Notes: generated from the letters alone by a model not told the origin. A stretch of DNA of 64,000 nucleotides from Dermacentor variabilis (GCF_050947875.1 NC_134570.1:108964622-109028621); one strand, 5' to 3'. Counted from the first letter of the stretch, positions 16,472-24,537 are shown. Numbers and translations: made by a program.

Positions 16472-16490
16472 AATAAAGAAAAAAAAAAAA
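16472..16490 (+). terminator. LINE polyadenylation signal and A-tail
   Basis: AATAAA at 16472-16477 runs directly into an A-rich tail interrupted by one G, ending exactly where the second copy of the 15-bp duplication begins. Confidence 0.8.
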
Positions 16491-16699
16491 GAACTCGTGG
16501 CTCAGTGGTAACGTCTCCGTCTCACACTCCGGAGACCCTGGTTCGATTCCCACCCAGCCCATCTTGGAAGTTGCTTTTTATTTATGAAGCGCCTGCCGTG
16601 ATTTATTGCTCACGGCCAACGCCGCGGACGCCGACACCGACGCCGACGACACCGGCTTTTCTGCGACACGAGCTCCTTAACGCTATCGCGTTAAAAAGA
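16491..16699 (+). mobile_element. tRNA-derived composite repeat, 3' part with A and B boxes
   Basis: Continuation of the repeat split by the LINE. It has a tRNA-type A box (TGGCTCAGTGGTAACG) and B box (GGTTCGATTCC, about 16540-16550), the internal pol III promoter of tRNA-derived SINEs. It ends with GACGCCGACACC-type repeats and AACGCTATCGCGTTAAAA. The 3' strand of a would-be acceptor stem (CCAGCCC) has no 5' partner, so this is not a functional tRNA gene. The 3' words recur at 31508-31585. Confidence 0.75.
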
Positions 16700-16907
16700 A
16701 CGGGGAGAGAGGCGGGCTGCATGAACCTATATTAATAATTCCGAGCACCGCTCCAGCGAGACTGGCTGTAGGGAAAAGGAGAACGCCTCGGCGCGGTTGT
16801 TCGTCCCTGTTGCTCGATGGCGGCATGCGAGGTATAGGGTCGGGAAAACGTTGATTTCTGCGACAGAAGGCCGTACGCCTCTCTCAGGGACGCGCGGCAC
16901 GGCACAA

Positions 16908-16975
<68 letters not shown>

Positions 16976-17359
16976 GCGCACACGCGCGCGCGTGTGTGTG
17001 TCCTTTCGCTCTCTAACGCGGTTTTACTGCCGCGTAGTTTGCTTTGTTGTTTCGTCTCGACGTCGCCTAGGGATCTTCACTTCTTGACGTCGACATTTTT
17101 TTGTGTCGCCGTCGTAGCAGCTGTTTACACACACGGAAGCGCCGCAGCTTAGCGCCGCGCTTCACTGCGGACGATACGGCGGCGCTTCTATAGCGTTACG
17201 AGAATATGCGTCGCGACTTAAGGAGGAGCGGAGGTATCAGGAACGCCCCATGGTTACGATGCGACGAGAACGCGAGCGTGTATATAAGCTATACAAGCTA
17301 TACAAGTATACAAGTATACAAGCTCCTGCTGCTGCCGCTGCTGCGACAGCGCATAATGC
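16700..17359. other. No gene; spacer with (AC)n microsatellite
   Basis: Holds an (AC)n run at 16911-16973 followed by a CACGCGCG/CGCGTGTG palindromic patch to ~17001. A (ACAAG) pentamer-like patch and a (CTG/CTGCTGCCG) patch lie at 17288-17345. No coding evidence. Confidence 0.6.
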
Positions 17360-17738
17360 CTGCTGTTTGGATCGCGACACTGGAGCGATCGGTTGGGAAC
17401 TCGGCGCTGACGCCCGTGGTTGTACCTGGGTCGCAAGCCCCAAGGGTAGCGTTGGCCTGGCGGCCTGGGGTACAACTGGAAGCATCCGAAGGTCCCGGCA
17501 AAGCATGAGTCGACTGGTAACAACGAAACAACTTGTTTATTTTAACATCGCAAAGAGTTGGCGGTCAGGTTGACCGAAGTAGAGAGACGGGAGAGCACTT
17601 CACTCAACAGAAGAAATCGGAGCCCTCCTTTTGGCGTCCGGGGGCAGCTGTTTTTATACTCTCGCAGTTGAGGGCAAGAAGGAACCCCTCAAAAGACGAG
17701 CACGTGAATGTACAATGGGCTAATGGTGACGCACACTG

Positions 17739-17925
17739 TCGTAGCGCTGCGCACGATCTCGTAGCACCCTGTCGTGGCGCTGCGCACGATCTCGTAGCAC
17801 CCGGTCGTGGCGCTGCGCACGATCTCGTAGCACCTGGTCGTGGCGCTGCGCACGATCTCGTAGCACCTGGTCGTGGCGCTGCGCACGATCTCGTAGCACC
17901 CTGTCGTGGCGCTGCCGGTTGGACA
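17739..17925 (-). repeat. 33-bp tandem repeat array in LTR U3, ~5.5 units
   Basis: Units of 33 bp built on 'gctgcgcacgatctcgtagc', differing at one or two positions (CCT, CCG, CTG endings). The same array lies at 23996-24182 in the 5' LTR. Because 33 is divisible by 3 it leaves open frames that look like repeated 11-residue peptides. Confidence 0.9.
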
Positions 17926-17930
17926 CAATG

Positions 17931-18135
17931 ACTGGAACGAGATCCTTGCTTTGGCATCGCCTGTTTCGGGCCCAATAACTGGAATGAGATCCCAGCTTTG
18001 GCATCGCCTGTTTCGGGCACAATGACTGGAACGAGATCCCTGCTTTGGCATCGCCTGTTTCGGGCCCAATAACTGGAATGAGATCCCTGCTTTGGCATCG
18101 CCTGTTTCGGGCACAATGACTGGAATGCGAGGAGG
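17931..18135 (-). repeat. 47-bp tandem repeat array in LTR U3, ~4.4 units
   Basis: Units contain 'ctttggcatcgcctgtttcg' and alternate between 'cacaatgactggaa' and 'cccaataactggaa' openings, suggesting a higher-order 94-bp duplication. Duplicated at 24188-24392 in the 5' LTR. Such U3 repeats often act as enhancers; that role is inference. Confidence 0.88.
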
Positions 18136-18276
18136 ATCCCTAGGCGGTCGCATCGCCGCAGACGCGCCTGGAAACACCTGGCGATGAGTGTTGCGGCGAC
18201 GACGATCGGGCCAAAATGTCTGCCGCCCCGCCGCAGACGCGCCGGCAAAACCACGTGTCGCAGGCGAAACGCAACA

Positions 18277-18762
18277 GACCGCCCCGCCGGGGGAAGGAGA
18301 TCCCGATGGACAGGGGACTGCATCCGCTGTCCGGAGGGATGTCGCTCGATGATGCTCATAACCGAAGTCGGGCGTCCCTTGACGTTTCTTGAGCGCAGCG
18401 CACAGAGAAGGCCTCGTTCTCTCGTTCAGGTTCGCACGGGACACTGCAAAGTGACTTCGGGAGAGTTCACATTTTTGTTCTCGTTCCCGGCAAGCGTTAG
18501 AACTACGCTGAAAACTCAACCGCTCAGTCAGCAAGCACGGCACAACCCTCACTAAGCCCTGCCAGGCTCTTTCCCCTTTTTATACCACTGCCTAGTTCCT
18601 TACAGTAGTCTAGCATCACTCAGAACGCGTCCACAAATTGAAAAATGGCACTAGAAAGCATATCATCACTTTGAAACACTAAACAAAAGCAATATGTTAA
18701 AAAAAATCCTGCCTCAGGAAGAAAAACATCAGTAACAAACAATTTTGAGGCTGATTCCTACG
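18277..18762 (-). other. 3' untranslated region of the Gmr1-like element
   Basis: Lies between the gag-pol stop and the 3' LTR. A G-rich tract (minus strand GGCGGGGCGGTC) directly before the LTR is the probable but imperfect polypurine tract. A second TATA-like box, TATAAAAAGGGG on the minus strand, is at 18584-18573. No protein-coding frame is convincing. Confidence 0.6.
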
Positions 18763-21700
18763 TTAGGGGCTTCGACTTAAGCCATCGGCGTTACCGTTGA
18801 GACTCCCCTTTTTGTAACGTACCTCAAAGGAATATTGTTGTAAAGCGAGGCTCCAGCGCAGGAGGCGGCCATTTTTGGGAGAGATGGTCTGCAGCCATTG
18901 GAGAGGGCAGTGATCCGTTTCAATGATAAACCTCGAGCCGGCTAGATAGCATGACAATTTCTGAACGGCCCACACGAGACACGCACACTCTTTCTCGGTG
19001 GCGCTATACGCCTGCTCACGACTGGTCAGCTTACGACTAGCATACAGGACGGGGTGTTCTACTTCTCCATTTTCCCGTTGGCACAGTACAACGCCCATGC
19101 CTCGCTCACTAGCATCGCACTGAACAATGAACCCTTTTGTATAGTCTGGCGATCGTAGCACAGGCTGGCCTGTTAGGGCACTCTTTAGGGCGCTAAAAGC
19201 TCTTTCCTTTGTCTCGTCCCAGACGACTGTTTGAGGCTCTGTCTTTCTTAGAGCATCCGTCAGGGGAGCCGCGATATCAGAGTACCTAGGGATGTACCTC
19301 TGATAGTAGCCGGCGACACCCAAGAACGACCGAATATCGGTCTTCGTGCGCGGTTGCGGAAAGTCTCGCACAGCGGCCACTTTTATTTCAGAGGGGCGGC
19401 GACGACCCTGACCAATCACGTGACCGAGGTAGACAACCTCGGCCTGTGCTAACTGGCACTTAGGAGCCTTGACTGTCAAGCCCGCTTCGCGCAGGCGGGT
19501 TAGCACTGCCCGCAAGTGTGTCATATGCTCAGACCAGGATGCGGAGAATATCGCTACGTCGTCTAGATACGGTAAAGCGAATTCTTGCTGTCCCCGTAAC
19601 ACTTTATCCATGAGGCTTGAAAAACAGTATGGCGCGTTCTTCAAACCAAAACTCAACACTTTAGGACGGAATGTTCCCATTGGTGAAATGAACGCCGCAT
19701 ACCTACTAGCCTCTTCTGTAAGTGGAACCTGCCAATAACCCCTGACAAGATCTAGGGTGGAAATAAACTGAGCGCTACTAACTTTCTCAAGGCGCTCCTC
19801 GATGTTAGGGATCGGATAAATTTGATCCTTAGTGATGGAATTAAGCCTGCGGTAGTCGACGCAAGGACGAGGTTCCTTGCCCGGTACCTCAACTAAAATC
19901 AAAGGGGAGGTATAATCACTCTCACCTGCCTCAATAACACCGAGCTGTAGCATTTTCTTTACCTCAGCCTCCATAATATCGCTCTGGCGGGGTGACACCC
20001 GATACGCCTTGGATCGTACTGGCTCTGTGGAGGTAAGTTCTATATCATGAGTAAGTACAGAAGTCCTACCAGGCCTCTCAGAGAACAGACCTTGAAACTC
20101 TTGTAATAGCTGGTGTAGTTCGGTTTTCTGCTCGGGCGACAGCGGTGCTTTACTGATAAGGTCACTAATGACTTGACCGGTGTCTTCCCTGTTCGTCACT
20201 GAGCCTAGTCCCGGAAGCTCGATCGGAAGCTCTTCAGGAACGTTTACCATCATGCACACCACTGCTTCCCTTTGTCTATAAGGTTTGAGCAGATTACAGT
20301 GGTAAACTTGCTGTGCTTTCCGCTTTCCTGGCAGACTTACCACGTAGTTAACGTCCGACAGTTTCTGAACAATTCGCGCTGGGCCCTCCCACTGCACGTC
20401 TAGTTTGTTGTTTAGCGATGTGCGCAATATCATGACCTCATCGCCAACCTCAAAACGACGGGCCCTGGCTGTCCGATCATAATAAACCTTGGCCCTCTGC
20501 TGGGCCTTTGTCATTGCTTCACCTGACAACTCCTGTGCCCTTCTTAAGCGTTCGAGGAGCTTAAGCACGTACTCCACCACGACTGGGTCGTCGCCCCTAC
20601 CTTCCCATGATTCTCGAAGCATGCGAAGCGGAGACCGAAGCGACCGACCGTACACCAGTTCAGCTGGCGAAAACCCCGTAGCCGCATGCGGCGCGGTCCT
20701 TAAAGCAAACATCACCCCAGGCAGACACAGCTCCCAGTCAGTTCGATGTTCAAAACACAACGCTCTCAACACGCGCTTCATGACGGAGTGGAGCTTCTCA
20801 ACGGAATTCGACTGTGGGTGGTACACTGAGCTGTGTAACAGCTTTACCCCACACCTTTCGAGAAAAGTTGTCGTCAAAGCGCTAGTAAACACTGTGCCCT
20901 GATCTGATTGAATTTCTGCAGGAAAACCAACTCGCGCAAATATGGACAGTAGTGCATTGACTATCTCAACTGAGCTGAGTTCTTTAAGCGGCACTGCTTC
21001 AGGGAACTTTGTCGCTGGGCAGATCACAGTCAAAATGTGTCTGTACCCCGTGGCTGTTACCGGCAGAGGTCCCACTGTATCAATAACGAGCCGTCTAAAA
21101 GGCTCCGTAATGATAGGTACCAATTTCAACGGCGCCCTCGATTTGTCCCCTGGTTTGCCCACCCGCTGACAAGTGTCACATGTCCTCACGAAATGGTCTG
21201 CGTCCCGAAAACACCCTGGCCAATAGTACTCTTGCAAGAGACGGTCCTTAGTTTTCTTAACTCCTAGGTGTCCGGACCACGAACCCCCATGTGACAAGCG
21301 CAACAGATCCTGACGATAGCATTGAGGCACGACCAGTTGATCGAACTCCACTCCTCGGCGGTCTAGATACTTCCGGTACAGGACTCCACCCCTTTCCACA
21401 AAACGCGCAGTTTTCCTGGCGATACCTTCTTTGACATTGCAGCGCACGTTTTCCAGGCTGCCATCCTTTTTTTGCTCGGCTATCAAAGCCGACCGGCTGA
21501 CTTTTAGCAACCTATCAAGTCCGTCTGACGTAGGCGCGATGAGCAAATCAGTAGATAGCTCTTCTAACTTTCCCGTGTCGGGCATTTCCTCTCCAGTATC
21601 TGGCGCCTTTAACGTTACAGACTCAAGTTTATTCAGTTCGGGCGTGCTCGGAATATCAGCTTGCTGCGCCTCTGACCCTTTTTCGTTGTTTGATAACGTC

Positions 21701-23265
21701 GGCCCCGCAACTATCGCCTTTGCAGCGAGCTCCCGAACCTTCGATCTGGTTAAGGCCTGAACACTAGCTTCACCAAACAAAAGCCCCTTCTCGCGCAGGA
21801 GGTGATCGGACCTGTTTGAAAATAGGTACGGGTACTGGGGTGGCAGCATAGATGACACTGCCGCCTCTGTCTCAAGCGCTCCGAAAGGTCCTTCAATAAG
21901 CACTTTTGCTACCGGCAGACACACGCTATGAGCTTCCACGGCTTGCTTGATCCACGCGCACTCGCCCGTGAACATATGGGGTTCTACGTAAGATGGGTGA
22001 ACTACATCCATCGTAGCTGCGGAATCGCGAAGCACTCGGCACTCTTTCCCGTTCACGAGGAGGTCTCGCATGTAAGGCTCGAGAAGCTTCATGTTCTCGT
22101 CCGTGCTGCCTATTGAAAAAAACACAACTTTTGGTGTTGTTTCCGGACACTGCGCCGAAAAGTGACCCGGCTTCTGGCACGTATAACAAACGCCCGCTCG
22201 CCTCATCTCGAACCGCTTTCTGCGTTCGGCTTCGGCTGCCGTCTCTTTACGTTTGGTCGGATTGCTTTCACTCGCATCCTCACTACGCGTGTCCCCCTTA
22301 AATCTCATGGGCGTGAACCTTGGCCTCTCAGACTTGGAGCCAAATTCACCCTTTTGACCGTCCTTAGCTCCGCGAGCTCGACGCGTCACAAACTCCTCGG
22401 CTAGCTCAGCGGCTCTAGCCACCGTACTCACGTCTGGCCTATCCAAGACCCAGTATCGCACGTTCTCCGGTAACCGACTATAAAACTGTTCTAGCCCGAA
22501 GCACTGCAGAACTTTATCGTGGTCACCAAACGCTTTCTCTTCTTTGAGCCACTCCTGCATGTTCGACATAAGCCTATACGCAAACTCTGTATATGACTCA
22601 CTTCTGCCTTTCTCATTTTCCCGAAACTTCCGACGGAACGCCTCCGCAGACAGCCGGTACTTTTTTAGAAGACTCGATTTCACTATGTCGAAATCCTCTG
22701 CCTCCTCTCTATCCAAGCGAGCGACTACGTCGGCCGCCTCGCCGGGTAACAAAGTGAGCAAGCGCTGTGGCCACGTTTCCCGAGAGAACCCCTGCTTCTC
22801 GCACGTTCGCTCAAAGTTAACCAGGAACAAACCAATGTCCTCTCCAAGCTTAAACGGCCGCATCAGGTCAGTCATTTTGAACAATACGCGTTCTCCTGCA
22901 CCGTGTGCCTGACTTCCATTACGAGCGCGTTCCATCTCTACCTCGAGACGCTTCATTTCCAAAGCGTGTTGACGGTCACGCTCTTGTTGCTCTCGCTCTT
23001 TCTGTTCTTTAAGTTCGCGCTCCTGTTTCTCTTTTTGCTCTTTAAGTTCGCGCTCCTGTTTCTCTTTTTGCTCTTTAAGTTCGCGCTCCTGTCTTTTTGA
23101 CCTCTCCTCAATAGTCTCAAGGCATTCCGACAGCTCGTCATCCTCAGCCTCTAACTCAAGAATAGCCTTTAGCAGTTCAGGTTTTCTGAGTTTGTCTGAG
23201 ACATCCAGACCCAACTCTCTTGCAAGCTCCAACAATTTCGGTTTGCGCAACGACTTCAAATCCAT
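18763..23265 (-). CDS. Gag-Pol polyprotein, order gag-PR-IN-RT-RH
   Basis: 1500 residues in one frame, ATG at 23265. Order seen: SAP-like N-terminus (1-45); charged coiled coil with three 11-residue RELKEQKEKQE-type repeats (50-115); capsid ~125-300 with a SCAN-like segment (207-292, LEQFYSRLPENVRYWV); CCHC knuckle C360-C363-H368-C373; protease with D-S-A at 414-416 in place of the usual D-T/S-G; integrase zinc finger H659, H666, C696, C699, core D729, D788, E823, and a GPY/F-like module (~959). Reverse transcriptase follows with D1172 and YLDD 1233-1236, then RNase H D1384, E1424, D1451. The element replicates through virus-like particles and cDNA integration, by family. Catalytic residues of IN, RT and RH are intact; the DSA protease motif is the one oddity. 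Gag and Pol share a frame, so no recoding is needed. Confidence 0.95.
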   Translation of the reverse strand: MDLKSLRKPKLLELARELGLDVSDKLRKPELLKAILELEAEDDELSECLETIEERSKRQERELKEQKEKQERELKEQKEKQERELKEQKEREQQERDRQHALEMKRLEVEMERARNGSQAHGAGERVLFKMTDLMRPFKLGEDIGLFLVNFERTCEKQGFSRETWPQRLLTLLPGEAADVVARLDREEAEDFDIVKSSLLKKYRLSAEAFRRKFRENEKGRSESYTEFAYRLMSNMQEWLKEEKAFGDHDKVLQCFGLEQFYSRLPENVRYWVLDRPDVSTVARAAELAEEFVTRRARGAKDGQKGEFGSKSERPRFTPMRFKGDTRSEDASESNPTKRKETAAEAERRKRFEMRRAGVCYTCQKPGHFSAQCPETTPKVVFFSIGSTDENMKLLEPYMRDLLVNGKECRVLRDSAATMDVVHPSYVEPHMFTGECAWIKQAVEAHSVCLPVAKVLIEGPFGALETEAAVSSMLPPQYPYLFSNRSDHLLREKGLLFGEASVQALTRSKVRELAAKAIVAGPTLSNNEKGSEAQQADIPSTPELNKLESVTLKAPDTGEEMPDTGKLEELSTDLLIAPTSDGLDRLLKVSRSALIAEQKKDGSLENVRCNVKEGIARKTARFVERGGVLYRKYLDRRGVEFDQLVVPQCYRQDLLRLSHGGSWSGHLGVKKTKDRLLQEYYWPGCFRDADHFVRTCDTCQRVGKPGDKSRAPLKLVPIITEPFRRLVIDTVGPLPVTATGYRHILTVICPATKFPEAVPLKELSSVEIVNALLSIFARVGFPAEIQSDQGTVFTSALTTTFLERCGVKLLHSSVYHPQSNSVEKLHSVMKRVLRALCFEHRTDWELCLPGVMFALRTAPHAATGFSPAELVYGRSLRSPLRMLRESWEGRGDDPVVVEYVLKLLERLRRAQELSGEAMTKAQQRAKVYYDRTARARRFEVGDEVMILRTSLNNKLDVQWEGPARIVQKLSDVNYVVSLPGKRKAQQVYHCNLLKPYRQREAVVCMMVNVPEELPIELPGLGSVTNREDTGQVISDLISKAPLSPEQKTELHQLLQEFQGLFSERPGRTSVLTHDIELTSTEPVRSKAYRVSPRQSDIMEAEVKKMLQLGVIEAGESDYTSPLILVEVPGKEPRPCVDYRRLNSITKDQIYPIPNIEERLEKVSSAQFISTLDLVRGYWQVPLTEEASRYAAFISPMGTFRPKVLSFGLKNAPYCFSSLMDKVLRGQQEFALPYLDDVAIFSASWSEHMTHLRAVLTRLREAGLTVKAPKCQLAQAEVVYLGHVIGQGRRRPSEIKVAAVRDFPQPRTKTDIRSFLGVAGYYQRYIPRYSDIAAPLTDALRKTEPQTVVWDETKERAFSALKSALTGQPVLRSPDYTKGFIVQCDASERGMGVVLCQRENGEVEHPVLYASRKLTSREQAYSATEKECACLVWAVQKLSCYLAGSRFIIETDHCPLQWLQTISPKNGRLLRWSLALQQYSFEVRYKKGSLNGNADGLSRSP

Positions 23266-23619
23266 GGCTGCTCTGAATGCTGCTTTCTCTACTGCTTACT
23301 ATTGTCTTGCCGCAAACTAACCCGGCAGCAACGACAACCACAATTACCAGCTCTGTTTCTGACACTAACAAAAGCCTGGCAAAGCTCAGAAGAAGAAAGT
23401 CCCGCACTCACCAAACCTCGCAGGCAGGAATTCCGCGCAGTCGTTCCGCTGCAGGCAACCAGTCGTCACACAGGGCTCGTTGCACTGCTCCCGGATCGTC
23501 GTTGAGCTGCTCAGCATACAGTCAACTGCATCTCTTTGCTGCTGGCCTCCGTTGTCGCGATCTCGCCGCTGGCAGACCGTTGTTTGAAGTCGTAGGCGAT
23601 CTCACCGCTGCCAACCAGA
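23266..23619 (-). other. Leader of the Gmr1-like element with duplicated PBS-like motif
   Basis: Non-coding stretch between the PBS and the gag-pol ATG. A 17-nt motif close to the PBS core occurs twice: minus strand TGCCAGCGGCGAGATCG (23574-23558) and TGGCAGCGGTGAGATCG (23613-23597), 39 bp apart. Confidence 0.7.
23600..23617 (-). other. Putative primer-binding site (PBS)
   Basis: Two bases after the LTR end (…CCAAACA, then TC) the minus strand reads TGGTTGGCAGCGGTGAGA. A near-identical word, TGGTGGCAGCGG, follows the other LTR at 25878, also two bases downstream. This supports both the LTR boundary and use of a similar tRNA primer. I cannot name the tRNA. Confidence 0.7.
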
Positions 23620-24533
23620 TGTTTGGATCTGACTTGCTGGTACGATCTGTTGGGAACTCGGCGCTGACGCCCGTGGTTGTACCTGGGTCGCAAGCCCCAA
23701 GGGTAGCGTTGGCCTGGCGGCCTGGGGTACAACTGGAAGCATCCGAAGGTCCCGGCAAAGCATGAGTCGACTGGTAACAACGAAACAACTTGTTTATTTT
23801 AACATCGCAAAGAGTTGGCGGTCAGGTTGACCGAAGTAGAGAGACGGGAGAGCACTTCACTCAACAGAAGAAATCGGAGCCCTCCTTTTGGCGTCCGGGG
23901 GCAGCTGTTTTTATACTCTCGCAGTTGAGGGCAAGAAGGAACCCCTCAAAAGACGAGCACGTGAATGTACAATGGGCTAATGGTGACGCACACTGTCGTA
24001 GCGCTGCGCACGATCTCGTAGCACCCTGTCGTGGCGCTGCGCACGATCTCGTAGCACCCGGTCGTGGCGCTGCGCACGATCTCGTAGCACCTGGTCGTGG
24101 CGCTGCGCACGATCTCGTAGCACGTGGTCGTGGCGCTGCGCACGATCTCGTAGCACCCTGTCGTGGCGCTGCCGGTTGGACACAATGACTGGAACGAGAT
24201 CCTTGCTTTGGCATCGCCTGTTTCGGGCCCAATAACTGGAATGAGATCCCAGCTTTGGCATCGCCTGTTTCGGGCACAATGACTGGAACGAGATCCCTGC
24301 TTTGGCATCGCCTGTTTCGGGCCCAATAACTGGAATGAGATCCCTGCTTTGGCATCGCCTGTTTCGGGCACAATGACTGGAATGCGAGGAGGATCCCTAG
24401 GCGGTCGCATCGCCGCAGACGCGCCTGGAAACACCTGGCGATGAGTGTTGCGGCGACGACGATCGGGCCAAAATGTCTGCCGCCCCGCCGCAGACGCGCC
24501 GGCAAAACCACGTGTCGCAGGCGAAACGCAACA
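23620..24533 (-). repeat. 5' LTR (914 bp)
   Basis: Second copy of the LTR, starting TGTTGCGTTTCGCC and ending GATCCAAACA on the minus strand. TATA box 23915-23908, AATAAA 23798-23793. The U3 arrays are those of the 3' LTR; one unit carries the only array substitution (24124). Confidence 0.92.
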
Positions 24534-24537
24534 CTGC

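Larger units (their letters stand above)
11608..16490 (+). mobile_element. Tx1/L1-like non-LTR retrotransposon, both ORFs open
   Basis: A 4.88-kb element bounded by a perfect 15-bp target-site duplication. Order: a 37-bp leader, ORF1 (11645-12859), a 123-bp spacer, ORF2 (12983-16378), a ~110-bp 3' UTR with AATAAA at 16472-16477, and an A-rich tail ending at 16490. The leader is short, so the 5' end may be slightly truncated or naturally minimal. Open frames, a clean A-tail and an undecayed duplication indicate a recent insertion. Clade assignment rests on the reverse transcriptase wording (GKSPGPDGL, GYRPITLTNVDYK, YADD) and the C-terminal CCHC-like zinc finger, both typical of the Tx1/L1 group. 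Confidence 0.92.
17364..18276 (-). repeat. 3' LTR (913 bp)
   Basis: Direct repeat of 23620-24533, offset by 6257 bp. Across 17391-18276 I see one substitution (17867 C against 24124 G), plus G at 17391 against T at 23648. Only the last ~27 bp (U5 end, 17364-17391) diverges clearly. On the minus strand a TATA box TATAAAAA sits at 17658-17651 and AATAAA at 17541-17536, defining U3, R and U5. U3 carries two tandem arrays (listed separately). Frames through the arrays are compositional, not genes. Confidence 0.92.
17360..24537 (-). mobile_element. Intact Gmr1-like Ty3/gypsy LTR retrotransposon
   Basis: The whole element, minus strand: 5' LTR 23620-24533, PBS, leader, one gag-pol frame (23265-18763), a 486-bp 3' untranslated part, and 3' LTR 17364-18276. 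LTRs start TGTT and end AACA. The outermost bases CTGC at 17360-17363 and 24534-24537 form a 4-bp target-site duplication. Pol order is protease-integrase-RT-RNase H, the order of Ty1/copia, but the RT and integrase are Ty3/gypsy-type. That combination defines Gmr1-like elements, which I recall being described first from deuterostomes. No env-like frame is present. Nearly identical LTRs and an uninterrupted frame indicate a very young insertion. Confidence 0.93.

Noticed and set aside
16491..16560. Functional tRNA gene
   Set aside because: Has A and B boxes, but the acceptor stem is unpaired and the sequence is embedded in a dispersed repeat. The other tRNA-like heads (30356, 33700, 43050, 47540) fail likewise.
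17739..17925. CRISPR array
   Set aside because: Units are contiguous tandem repeats without unique spacers, in an LTR of a eukaryotic retroelement.
17391..18276. LTR ending at 17391/23648 (886 bp)
   Set aside because: That boundary gives no target-site duplication and places the PBS ~30 bp away. Extending to the shared TGTTTGGATC yields TGTT…AACA ends, a CTGC duplication and a PBS two bases downstream.
17604..18552. Proteins of 251-287 residues over the LTR arrays
   Set aside because: Repeats of 33 bp keep several frames open; the same frames occur in both LTRs and have no domain.
19469..22912. Plus-strand open frames across the gag-pol region
   Set aside because: Antisense shadows of the 1500-codon polyprotein.
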